Assembly: GCA_026129545.1 (NCBI GenBank)
Contig: JAHCHX010000007.1
Span: forward strand, 1-64,000
Direction: 5' to 3'
DNA length: 64,000 nt
Source of the DNA: Saprospiraceae bacterium
GTDB lineage: Bacteria > Bacteroidota > Bacteroidia > Chitinophagales > Saprospiraceae
Positions 36,281 to 43,673 of this stretch are shown in pieces. Every line of letters begins with the position of its first letter. Position 1 is the first letter of the stretch. A program made the translations under genes and the position numbers. The notes beneath the pieces were generated by a model. That model was not told where the DNA came from and did no database searches. It saw nothing but the letters and a program-made list of their open reading frames with translations.

Positions 36281-36849
36281 AACAGTAGCAGTGTTTTGTC
36301 CACGAGCCGCCGCAAAAAGGCTTTGGCCCGGTTGAGTTGAGATTTGGAGGTACTGACTGTGATACCCAGCTCCCGCGCGATTTCTTCGTGGCTGCGCTCC
36401 TCGATCACGTACAGGTTCAGCACAGTCCGAAACCCCGGCGGCAACTTTTGAAGCAAGGCAACCAGTCGTCCCGGTTCGTCGGGTTCAGCGTCGCCCAAAG
36501 CCTGGTCGCCGTCCGACAATGCCCACGCTAATTCGGCCTCGTCTAATATTTCCGTATCGAGCCGTTGTTTTTGCAAATGCTCGATGGCAGTGCGCAGCAC
36601 GATGCGCCGCACCCAACCCTCCAAGCTGCCTTCGCCCCGATATTGCCCGATGTCGCGGAATACCTGTACGAACGACTCTTGTAACAAATCCTCGGCTTCT
36701 TGTCGCGACGCGGCGAATCGCTGGCACACGCCGAACATTCGGTTTTTGAAGCGTCCCCACAAAGCATACTGTGCCTGGCGGTCGCCCGAATGACAGGCTT
36801 TCGCCAGCGCGAACCCGTCCGGGTCGTGCAGCAGGTGGGTATGGTTCAT
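36277..36849 (-). CDS. ECF-type RNA polymerase sigma factor (paralogue 2)
   Basis: 190 residues. Region 2 is MFGVCQRFAASRQEAEDLLQESFVQVFRD and region 4 is LPPGFRTVLNLYVIEERSHEEIARELGITVSTSKSQLNRAK. It is closely related to 18146-18709, and both are followed by the same type of membrane protein, so the pair is a duplicated module. First gene of its operon. No clear promoter box was seen. Confidence 0.93.
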   Translation of the reverse strand: MNHTHLLHDPDGFALAKACHSGDRQAQYALWGRFKNRMFGVCQRFAASRQEAEDLLQESFVQVFRDIGQYRGEGSLEGWVRRIVLRTAIEHLQKQRLDTEILDEAELAWALSDGDQALGDAEPDEPGRLVALLQKLPPGFRTVLNLYVIEERSHEEIARELGITVSTSKSQLNRAKAFLRRLVDKTLLLL

Positions 36850-36946
36850 ACTCGTGTGTTAAAACGTCAAGTGCGGATCGGTGGGGAAAAAGGTTGCATG
36901 GGGCGGAAATTTATTTTTGAGGCCGGGCAACCTGCGACCAAACAAC

Positions 36947-37153
36947 TTATGCACGAGACTTCGGCGCTCCATTCGACGCGGCTTTCCGAGCCAGCCACTC
37001 GACAACAAACTGACGGCACCTCTGGCATTCATCTATATGATATGCAAATAACTTTTCTTCGGTCCGGCTCATCCCGAGGCATTCCAGTCGCCCGACATCG
37101 TGCGCATCAATACACTGATCGCCGTCGTACAGAAATATGTCATCCAGCAACAT
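36947..37153 (-). CDS. Small protein with HxxxCxxC (ZAS-like) motif
   Basis: 68 residues. LFAYHIDECQRCRQFVVEWLARK carries His-x3-Cys-x2-Cys, the zinc motif of ZAS anti-sigma factors, but there is no TM helix. It lies 97 bp upstream of the ECF sigma gene in the same direction. It may be a stand-alone zinc anti-sigma or a remnant. The GC and codon use are unremarkable. Confidence 0.45.
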   Translation of the reverse strand: MLLDDIFLYDGDQCIDAHDVGRLECLGMSRTEEKLFAYHIDECQRCRQFVVEWLARKAASNGAPKSRA

Positions 37154-37414
37154 GCGGCAAAGATAATCCTGTAAGCGGGCAAACTTTGGGGGAGGTTTGG
37201 AAATTCGGGGTATTTTATTTATATTTAGTCTTATTTAACATAAGATTGATTATGGAAAAGAAACCGGAAGCGAGGGCGGTGACCTCCGTGTATTTTCTGT
37301 AATAAAAAATGGTCATTTTTATTTACAACTACTGCGATTTAATTATTAGGTTTATTTAATCAATTACTGTAACTTTAACCCAGTATTTGGCCTTTAAATT
37401 TACAGATTCTCAAA
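37154..37414. other. AT-rich boundary region
   Basis: 261 bp marking the change from the all-minus chromosomal block to the mainly plus accessory block. It contains a 16-codon frame (37252-37302, MEKKPEARAVTSVYFL) that is too short to judge, and a TAACTTTAA box shortly before the next gene that may be its promoter. Confidence 0.4.
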
Positions 37415-37669
37415 ATGCACGAAATTCTCTTCTCATTAAGACTGCCGCCGGAGGTATTGCAAGCCTTTTTGGAACAAGTGACCGAGGAAACCGGTATTGC
37501 GCCTATCGAGTCATTCGACAACCCAACTCCGTCGTTGGGCCAGGATTTTATTTTCAAAACAGACAACCCCTATGACATTTTTGAACTCGGCCAATTGGTG
37601 GAGCAAGCCAGGTGGATAGCAAATTCTTTCGATGCCAGCACGAGGAGTAAAATCAAGCGGAAACAATGA
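37415..37669 (+). CDS. Small hypothetical protein coupled to recombinase
   Basis: 84 residues (MHEILFSLRLPPEVLQAFLEQ..., ending KIKRKQ). The stop overlaps the recombinase ATG by 4 nt (ATGA), so the two are translationally coupled. The helix LPPEVLQAFLEQVTEETG and a basic end are visible. No family was recognised. It may be a recombination directionality or accessory factor (inference from coupling only). Confidence 0.65.
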   Translation: MHEILFSLRLPPEVLQAFLEQVTEETGIAPIESFDNPTPSLGQDFIFKTDNPYDIFELGQLVEQARWIANSFDASTRSKIKRKQ

Positions 37670-38295
37670 GTCAGTGCAGTAAAATATGGGGCTATCTCCG
37701 CGTGAGCACCGACAGGCAGGATGCTGCCACCCAACGGCGCGAAATTGAAATCTGGGCCGGCGGCCAAAAAGTATATTGGATCGAAGACGTCGCTTCCGGC
37801 AAAAAAGCTATTGGCGACCGCGAACTCGGCAGCACTATTTCCGGCAAAGTGCTTCCGGGCGAAACGTTGGCTGTCACCGAGCTCTCTCGCCTGGGCCGCA
37901 ATTTCTTCGAGGTGACCTCTTTTTTGCACTGGGCCATGCAGCAGAAAATCCGTGTCGTCGTCGTGCGCAATAACCGCGAATTTTCCGACAACCTCGAAAG
38001 CCAGGTTTTCGCATTCGCCTTTGGACTGGCCGCTCAACTCGAACGCGACCTGATCAGCGAGCGCACCCGCGCCGCCCTTGCCCGCAAACGCGCCGATGGC
38101 GTTACGTTGGGCCGACCACCCGGCGCCACCTCCATTGATACCAAACTCGACCCTGAAATCGAAAATATCCGCAAAATGACCCAGGCAGGCGTGAGTGTAG
38201 CCAGCCTCGCCCGAATGTTCAACGTGTCCCGCAAAGCCCTTACGGGTTATCTCATGCGAAAGAATTTAAAGCCGTCAACTGTTTCCCCCGTCTGA
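37666..38295 (+). CDS. Serine recombinase (resolvase/invertase family)
   Basis: 209 residues. The catalytic N-terminus is WGYLRVSTDRQDAATQ with the nucleophilic Ser, followed by LAVTELSRLGRN and LERDLISERTRAALARKRADG, then a C-terminal HTH (GVSVASLARMFNVSRKALTGYLMRK). This is the small resolvase/invertase class, which recombines two short sites. It belongs to a cluster of four genes (37415-39390) arranged in overlapping pairs. Invertible or resolvable sites should be nearby. I did not find a convincing pair. Confidence 0.95.
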   Translation: MSQCSKIWGYLRVSTDRQDAATQRREIEIWAGGQKVYWIEDVASGKKAIGDRELGSTISGKVLPGETLAVTELSRLGRNFFEVTSFLHWAMQQKIRVVVVRNNREFSDNLESQVFAFAFGLAAQLERDLISERTRAALARKRADGVTLGRPPGATSIDTKLDPEIENIRKMTQAGVSVASLARMFNVSRKALTGYLMRKNLKPSTVSPV

Positions 38296-38374
38296 TGAAA
38301 ACTGCCGCTTTTCGTTAACCATACATTCCACCGGTCCAGCCAACCGGCAAGAAACACACAAATGCAAAAAAGCC

Positions 38375-38620
38375 ATGCAAAAGAGTCAGTATGCCCAACC
38401 CAACCGGCAATACCGGTTCCCCCACGTCGCCCGCTTCAAAGACATCGAGGAAGATTTCCCGCTGGTGCAGGAGTTCCTTGATTTTGTCTGTGCCTGCCAT
38501 CCGGCGCTCGATTTGGATGCGGATCGCCGCCGCCGCTTCGTCCTCGAATTTTTCGAGATTGACCCGGACAAACTTGCCGCCGAAGAAGAAGAGTTGCAAC
38601 GAATCCTGGATGCCCTATGA
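38375..38620 (+). CDS. Small acidic hypothetical protein
   Basis: 81 residues, acidic and helical (FKDIEEDFPLVQEFLDFVC, DKLAAEEEELQRILDAL). Its stop overlaps the next ATG by 4 nt. A CGGCAA-containing 10-bp repeat (CAACCGGCAA) occurs just before and just inside the start. No family was recognised. Confidence 0.55.
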   Translation: MQKSQYAQPNRQYRFPHVARFKDIEEDFPLVQEFLDFVCACHPALDLDADRRRRFVLEFFEIDPDKLAAEEEELQRILDAL

Positions 38621-39390
38621 ACCGCGCCTGTTTCTCCGTGCAACGGCGAGGCTGCGCCTCGTGTCGCCGCGTTGTTGCGTTGGCGTCCCTCCCGCTTTGG
38701 CTGCTGGTCGTTGAGCCTCTGCTGGCGCAACAACCCGCTGACACAATTCCCACCATCCCGCGCCCATTCGACTTCGACACCATATATAGTATAAGCGCAG
38801 ACATTGCTTCTTCCCCCTTGGTAAGGGCCGGGGCTGCCTTCCCTCCGCTCGTTACGCTGTTCACCGCCATTGACTCCTTCCACGCCGCTCAATGCGCTGC
38901 CGAACTCGAAGAGTTTCAGGATTCTAAAAAAGGCCGCTGGCTTGCCTGGTTGCCCACCATCGGCGCCTCCTATGTCCCTTCGCTCGAACCGGGCCAGCCC
39001 GACCGCCTTCGCCCCACCATCAGTTACAGCCTCGGCAGCGTCGAGCGCAACATCCGCCAAAGCGAGACGCTCAAAGCCAAGCGCCGTGCCATCGAGGAGC
39101 GATGCCGGCTCGATGCGCGACAGACAAAAGAAAAAGTCTGGGAAATGTACCGGCGCCGCGCCCTACTGCTCGAACAGCTGCGCCATCAGGAAGAAGTGTT
39201 TGCCATCGACGCACAATTGTTCGATTTCTACACCACCCAGTTCAAGGAGGTGAAAATCCCTGCCGACTTCTACCTCGGCGAGCAGCGCAAGTATCTCGAC
39301 AAAAAGTTTGCCCTGCATCAAGCCCGGCTGCAAATTCAAATGCTCGAAGCCGAAATACTCGCAACGGCTCATTTAGCGCCAATTTATTGA
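38617..39390 (+). CDS. Exported protein with TolC-like helical region
   Basis: 257 residues. A signal-like segment (ALASLPLWLLVVEPLLAQQ) follows a 20-residue basic N-terminus. The body has WLAWLPTIGASYVP and RPTISYSLGSVERNIRQSETLKAKRRAIEERC, then long helices with heptads (TKEKVWEMYRRRALLLEQLRHQEEVF, LGEQRKYLDKKFALHQARLQIQMLEAEILA). This resembles one half of a TolC-type helical hairpin. The full TolC repeat is absent, so it is not a complete channel. It is coupled to the previous gene. Confidence 0.55.
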   Translation: MNRACFSVQRRGCASCRRVVALASLPLWLLVVEPLLAQQPADTIPTIPRPFDFDTIYSISADIASSPLVRAGAAFPPLVTLFTAIDSFHAAQCAAELEEFQDSKKGRWLAWLPTIGASYVPSLEPGQPDRLRPTISYSLGSVERNIRQSETLKAKRRAIEERCRLDARQTKEKVWEMYRRRALLLEQLRHQEEVFAIDAQLFDFYTTQFKEVKIPADFYLGEQRKYLDKKFALHQARLQIQMLEAEILATAHLAPIY

Positions 39391-39492
39391 CGAGGCATAC
39401 CCCTACCCCACCCTTTCGGACGAGGTAAAGCATTCGAAAAAACCAATTGTATCTTTTTGGGGCTTATTAAAACATTTTGATTATAATAACAA

Positions 39493-39525
39493 GACTCCGC
39501 TTTCTCGTACTGAGAAAGCGGAGTC
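39493..39525. terminator. Bidirectional hairpin terminator
   Basis: Perfect 14-bp stem GACTCCGCTTTCTC / GAGAAAGCGGAGTC with loop GTACT, between convergent genes ending at 39390 (+) and 39550 (-). Confidence 0.85.
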
Positions 39526-39549
39526 AGGACAGTTCCTGTGAACAGGATT

Positions 39550-40014
39550 TTACGGCTTGTAGTAAAAACCAAACTTGAACGAGTACGGCTGATGGCTTTG
39601 ACCCAGCGCCATGGTGCAGGGCCAGATACTTTCCGGGAATTGCACAATCAGTTCATTCCCTTCGGGCGTTCCGTGCCAATGCCAGACGTAGGGCTTGTAG
39701 GGACACAAATCCGGGTCGGGGGCTTTCAGAACCAAAAAGGAATCCGGGCAAACCTCCACCGGTGTACGAAGCGTGAAAATCTGCGCGTACTCGTCGAAGA
39801 AGTAGTGCGCTTTACCTGAAAATGTATGGGCCGACTTGTCGTCGCCCCACCAGATCGTCTCCCCGTCCCAGAAGGCGCTGGCAAAGGCGTATTCCGGTGC
39901 GGAGCATGGCTGTGATAGTGGTTCCGAGGGATTTGAATCGGCTTTTTTGCAGGAATATCCGCCAAGTGCAAGCACAAGGAGGACAACCGGCGCGAGCGTG
40001 GCAAGGACTCGCAT
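39550..40014 (-). CDS. Hypothetical lipoprotein
   Basis: 154 residues. The signal MRVLATLAPVVLLVLALGGYSC gives a lipidated Cys22. The rest is Trp/Tyr-rich beta (AFWDGETIWWGDDKSAHTFSGKAHYFF, YVWHWHGTPEGNELIVQFP). The HWH motif is not enough to infer copper binding. It is the only minus-strand gene in this part, facing the recombinase cluster. Confidence 0.65.
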   Translation of the reverse strand: MRVLATLAPVVLLVLALGGYSCKKADSNPSEPLSQPCSAPEYAFASAFWDGETIWWGDDKSAHTFSGKAHYFFDEYAQIFTLRTPVEVCPDSFLVLKAPDPDLCPYKPYVWHWHGTPEGNELIVQFPESIWPCTMALGQSHQPYSFKFGFYYKP

Positions 40015-40217
40015 AGTGTGAGAGGATTTACAACACCGGGGTGGCTAAGCCCGGCTGGGTTAAGTAAAGTAATTGTAAACACAAAAATAAGGGCTTTACT
40101 TGGAGCAAAAAAGTCCCTATCTGCAAGATTTTCAAAACATTGTCTAAACCTGTCATCTATTTCCGCCAACCATTTGCCTTAGCCGCTTGGAGGCTTTTCT
40201 TTAATTCAATAAAATAC

Positions 40218-40225
40218 TAACTTTG
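40218..40225 (+). promoter_or_regulatory. -7 promoter box TAACTTTG
   Basis: Exact match to the Bacteroidota consensus TAnnTTTG, 22 nt before the GTG start of the following gene. The -33 part is weak. Confidence 0.55.
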
Positions 40226-40247
40226 CAGCAACAAAATAGTAACTGTC

Positions 40248-40520
40248 GTGAAAAAAGAATATCAAAACCCGTACACCGATCCCGACCAGGCCGCGCTTTT
40301 CGACAAGTTGAAAGAAGCCGACAAATGGCTGCCCACCAACGCCAACGAACTGGCCGCCACAAAATTCGACATCTCGAAGACCTACGTCCAGTTCATCCGC
40401 TGGGGCAAACCTGTCGGCGGCAAACCCAAATGGAACCTCGATGTGGTGCTCTTCCTGCTCCAACTCGCCGCCGACCGGAAGCAGGAGGCGAAAAAGTTGT
40501 TGGAACTGGATTTGTCGTAG
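40248..40520 (+). CDS. Small hypothetical protein, GTG start
   Basis: 90 residues (MKKEYQNPYTDPDQAALFDKL...), reading from GTG. Helical, with TNANELAATKFDISKTYVQFIRWG, which could be an HTH-like pair. It is 46 nt before the HEPN protein, so it may regulate or partner it. No family was recognised. Confidence 0.55.
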   Translation: MKKEYQNPYTDPDQAALFDKLKEADKWLPTNANELAATKFDISKTYVQFIRWGKPVGGKPKWNLDVVLFLLQLAADRKQEAKKLLELDLS

Positions 40521-40566
40521 CCAGGTTTGAATAAATTTTTCTGTGCGTTTAAAGCGGAATTGTGCC

Positions 40567-42000
40567 ATGACCGACGAAACCCAATCCTCAAAACCCGAAG
40601 AGATATGCTTTCAGATGAGGCTCAACATCCCAAATCTGGACCAGATACTTCCCGCCCCGCAGTTTGAACCTGTCCAGGAGGTGCATCATGCCCATTTGGT
40701 GATAGATGGGCTGAAAAGCATCAACCTCAAAATTTATCATCCCGACAAAGACTACCTCGGCGATAAACTTGCCCGCTGGATGGGTGACCAGGAAGGCGAT
40801 CGCGCTTTGACTGAAAGCATTGAAGTGGTCTCTATCAACGAACGGGAGGATGTTTCAACCATTGATTTTTCGGAGAGTCGGGATACCACCTTCTCGCTCA
40901 GCACGGCTCACTACGAAAATGGACAACGATATTTTCTGGTTGGCTTGGATAGTGTTCGATTGGTCTTCAAGCCCCGAGAAAGAGAAACATTACCGGCGTC
41001 GGAATTTTATCTGAATGCAACAGCAAAAAAGATAATTGAGGAAATGTACGCCTATCACGGCTTCACGCCTTTTCACGGCGAAGACGTTTGGAAAGCGCAC
41101 CACTACCACGGTGATTATCAAAATTTTGGGAGTGTACAGTATCGTTTGGACTACCACTTTTATTCCCGAAAAAGCCCCGCGACGGATACCTATGTAATAC
41201 ACAAAGAGCCCCGTCTCCTTATTCAACATGAAAATCTGCCAGAATCAGATGTTCTACACCACGCCAACCTGATTTGTGCATTGCTGTCCTTTTATGCCCA
41301 AGAGCGAATTTCGTTCGACTTTGCCCGGATACACCTGCCCGAGCATACCGTCACAATTACCCGGCGAACCGAAGAGGTCATCCCTCGAAAAGGGATGCGA
41401 TTGTGGCATCTGGATTTTCATGGAAAAATATTTGATCTGCTCCGAAGTGTTGATTATCAAGTGATTTCGCCCAAATCGGATTTTGTAATTCGGCTCATTG
41501 ACAAATACAATCTTTGCTACTTGGTGTCGGGCGAAACCGAATTTTTGATCCTGTTCAATATCTTGGAACAGTTGCGAAACGACAGTGGCGGTAAAGAAAA
41601 AGAAAGGGACAAATATCGGTTCATTCCACCGGACAAAGAGGTGGACGAAGCCATCCAGGCGCGAATCCGGGAAATAGCGCCAATGGTGGATGAAAGCGAA
41701 CGCGCGATATTTTTAGAGCAGGCGCCGAGGCAATATTTGAATCTTAAAAGAAAGCCGATGCATGACCAGTTCGAGCGACTTTTTCAGCACTATCAGGTGA
41801 ACTGGTCCGGCGCCAAAGTCAGTTTTAAGGCCATCAAAAAACTCCGCGACGACATCGTGCATGGCGGACTACTCGTCGGAAAGCATAAGAAAATCGAAGA
41901 TGCCAATGAAGTAATGCGGGTGTTGTGCGGCAAATTGATATTGCAAATGGCGGGCATTCCTGATATCCGGTTTGGCAAATCGCCGGAACCTGTTGCCTGA
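40567..42000 (+). CDS. ApeA-like HEPN-domain protein
   Basis: 477 residues from MTDETQSSKPEEICFQMRLN. The N-terminal ~300 residues are beta-rich with a pattern like ApeA N-terminal domains (HHAHLVIDGLKSINLKIYHPD, YFLVGLDSVRLVFKPRE). The C-terminal helical domain has LRDDIVHGG with Arg427-x4-His432, the HEPN RNase motif. ApeA-type HEPN proteins act in phage defence by cutting RNA when triggered. Family assignment rests on the layout and the HEPN motif and has not been tested by search. Confidence 0.7.
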   Translation: MTDETQSSKPEEICFQMRLNIPNLDQILPAPQFEPVQEVHHAHLVIDGLKSINLKIYHPDKDYLGDKLARWMGDQEGDRALTESIEVVSINEREDVSTIDFSESRDTTFSLSTAHYENGQRYFLVGLDSVRLVFKPRERETLPASEFYLNATAKKIIEEMYAYHGFTPFHGEDVWKAHHYHGDYQNFGSVQYRLDYHFYSRKSPATDTYVIHKEPRLLIQHENLPESDVLHHANLICALLSFYAQERISFDFARIHLPEHTVTITRRTEEVIPRKGMRLWHLDFHGKIFDLLRSVDYQVISPKSDFVIRLIDKYNLCYLVSGETEFLILFNILEQLRNDSGGKEKERDKYRFIPPDKEVDEAIQARIREIAPMVDESERAIFLEQAPRQYLNLKRKPMHDQFERLFQHYQVNWSGAKVSFKAIKKLRDDIVHGGLLVGKHKKIEDANEVMRVLCGKLILQMAGIPDIRFGKSPEPVA

Positions 42001-42013
42001 TACTGGCTTCCTG

Positions 42014-42221
42014 GCTTCTCCCCCACCCGCGCAGGGGCCATGCTTCACCGGGCAACCCCACGAGGGGGTTACCCGTCTTGCACCGCCCCTACCCTGCTCA
42101 CCCATCCCGAGGCCTCGGGACCAACGCGCGCGGCAAAGTGGCTGAAAACGCCACATTGCCGCTTCGCCAACCCGCAGCAGCGGTGCGACAAGCGCCGTTT
42201 TTGCCGACGCTCCGCAACGCA
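42014..42221. repeat. Structured interspersed repeat, copy A
   Basis: About 208 bp, left flank of the Argonaute operon. Elements in order: CAGGGGC paired with a distal GCCCCTa, an inner hairpin GGGcAACCCC/GGGGTTaCCC, then CCAACGCGCGCGG, then a GTGGC/GCCAC hairpin with an A-rich loop, and the end block GCAGCAGCGGTGCGACAAGCG. It contains no ORF. Confidence 0.8.
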
Positions 42222-42285
42222 GCACCTTCTCTGCACCCACCCAAGCCTCGTTAATTCCAGCCGGAAAAAAATCTCGACCCATTGC

Positions 42286-42316
42286 TTGTTAAATTTAGCA
42301 ACGCTATTTACCTTTG
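42286..42316 (+). promoter_or_regulatory. Promoter of the Argonaute operon
   Basis: A TTG at 42286 and TACCTTTG at 42309-42316 are 20 nt apart, close to the Bacteroidota TTTG-N19-TAnnTTTG pattern. The XRE start lies 36 nt downstream of the -7 box. Confidence 0.75.
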
Positions 42317-42337
42317 CTCGATAAATTTAGCAATGCT
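42291..42337 (+). promoter_or_regulatory. Direct-repeat operator of the Argonaute operon
   Basis: AAATTTAGCAACGCT (42291-42305) and AAATTTAGCAATGCT (42323-42337) differ at one base and are spaced 32 bp start to start, about three helical turns, one on each side of the -7 box. They probably bind the XRE protein encoded next, giving autoregulation. Confidence 0.7.
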
Positions 42338-42351
42338 TCAAACATCTTGAT

Positions 42352-42693
42352 ATGTCCGACTACGGAAGTTATTTTAAAGCCCTCCGCGAGGCTAAGAGCT
42401 TGACGCTGCGCGAGGTTGAAAAGCAGACCGGCATTTCCAATGCCTACCTCAGCCAGTTGGAGACGGGCAAGGTGAAGCAACCTTCTCCGCTCAACCTGCA
42501 CAAACTGGCTCAACTGTACGAAGTGCCCTACGAAACGCTCATGGAAAAAGTGGGTTATCCCGTGCCCCAAAATACGGAGCACCTCGCAACTCGGGAGCCG
42601 GTCGCAGCACATGGCAGGCTGGGCGCTTTGAGCGACGAAGAAGAGTTGGAACTGCTGGATTATCTCAAATTCATACGAAATCGAAGAAGATGA
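42352..42693 (+). CDS. XRE-family HTH regulator of the Argonaute operon
   Basis: 113 residues. The HTH_3 domain covers about 5-65 (FKALREAKSLTLREVEKQTGISNAYLSQLETGK), and the C-terminal part is short, with an acidic LSDEEELELLDYLKFIRNRRR. Its stop overlaps the nuclease start by 4 nt. Two direct repeats straddle the promoter in front of it, so it likely represses the whole operon. It has no peptidase domain. Confidence 0.92.
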   Translation: MSDYGSYFKALREAKSLTLREVEKQTGISNAYLSQLETGKVKQPSPLNLHKLAQLYEVPYETLMEKVGYPVPQNTEHLATREPVAAHGRLGALSDEEELELLDYLKFIRNRRR

Positions 42694-43673
42694 AAGCATT
42701 TTCCTTTACCGGCTACCGCGCTTTCCAGAAGTGTCAATGGCAATGGTTCTTTACCGCTAAGGCGAAGTCCGGCAACGTCAAACACGATCAGCAGCGGCGC
42801 GAAATCACGATGCTGTCCCATTTAAGAACGCTGGCAGCCTGGCGCGGCCAGCTGGTGGACGATGTGTTAAGCACGGAGATGGTGGCAGCCTTTACCCAGA
42901 AGCAGCCATTTTCACTTGACGATGCCTTGGACCTTGCACTCCGGCTTTTTGAAAAAAGGCTGCGCTTTTCCCAAAATCACGAATACCGGGATGCCGACAA
43001 CAAAAAAAGCCATTTGCCAGAAGAATTTTCCCCGTTGCTCGAACATGAGTACAACATCCCGATCAGTGACGAGCAACTGGAAGCGGCATGGTTAGACATC
43101 GAAATTGCTCTGACAAACTTTTTTCGGAACGAGCCTTTTGTCGAAATGCTCCGCAGTGCCGAACATCTTGATTCACAGCGAACCTTGCATTTTCAACTCG
43201 AAGGCTTTTCCGTGACCGGCACACCCGACTTAATTGTGTATACCAATGGCCAGGCCCCATTGATTGTGGATTGGAAAGTCCATACGGAGCCGGTCAAAAG
43301 ATACAACCAGCAACTATTGGTGTACGCTTTGGGGCTTCATTTGACCTTGCCGCAAAATCGGCAGCGGACGAACTGGAAAAAATTTCCGCTGACGGATTAT
43401 CGCCTCGTCGAATACCAGTTGTTGAAAAATGAGTTGCGGGATTATCCCGTCACCGAAGACTATCTCGACCAAACACGGGAATTCATCATTGAGGGCGCTT
43501 ACAGACTCTATCTCGCCGGTGCCGGCGACTCCTACAACTACGATGACCTGCAAGACCTGGAACAAACCGACGACCCTGAAAATTGCTTAACCTGTTCATT
43601 CAGAAAAATTTGTAATCATGAACCAAAACCGACTGAACATCAGCCCGATCTTTTTGATTGGGAACACCGCTGA
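42690..43673 (+). CDS. PD-(D/E)XK nuclease with Fe-S cysteines (Cas4/RecB-like)
   Basis: 327 residues. The nuclease core is GTPDLIVY (Asp180), IVDWKVH (Asp194, Lys196) and the QxxxY motif QLLVYALGL (Gln208, Tyr212). Cys15 together with Cys299, Cys302 and Cys308 (NCLTCSFRKIC) forms the usual 4Fe-4S set of Cas4/AddB-type nucleases. It should cut or chew DNA. It overlaps the Argonaute start by 56 nt, an unusually long overlap that argues for tight co-expression. No cas1, cas2 or CRISPR array is near, so this is not a CRISPR Cas4. Confidence 0.92.
   Translation: MKAFSFTGYRAFQKCQWQWFFTAKAKSGNVKHDQQRREITMLSHLRTLAAWRGQLVDDVLSTEMVAAFTQKQPFSLDDALDLALRLFEKRLRFSQNHEYRDADNKKSHLPEEFSPLLEHEYNIPISDEQLEAAWLDIEIALTNFFRNEPFVEMLRSAEHLDSQRTLHFQLEGFSVTGTPDLIVYTNGQAPLIVDWKVHTEPVKRYNQQLLVYALGLHLTLPQNRQRTNWKKFPLTDYRLVEYQLLKNELRDYPVTEDYLDQTREFIIEGAYRLYLAGAGDSYNYDDLQDLEQTDDPENCLTCSFRKICNHEPKPTEHQPDLFDWEHR

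Noticed and set aside
42690..43673. Cas4 of a CRISPR adaptation module
   Set aside because: No cas1, cas2 or CRISPR array in the window. The gene overlaps an Argonaute gene instead.
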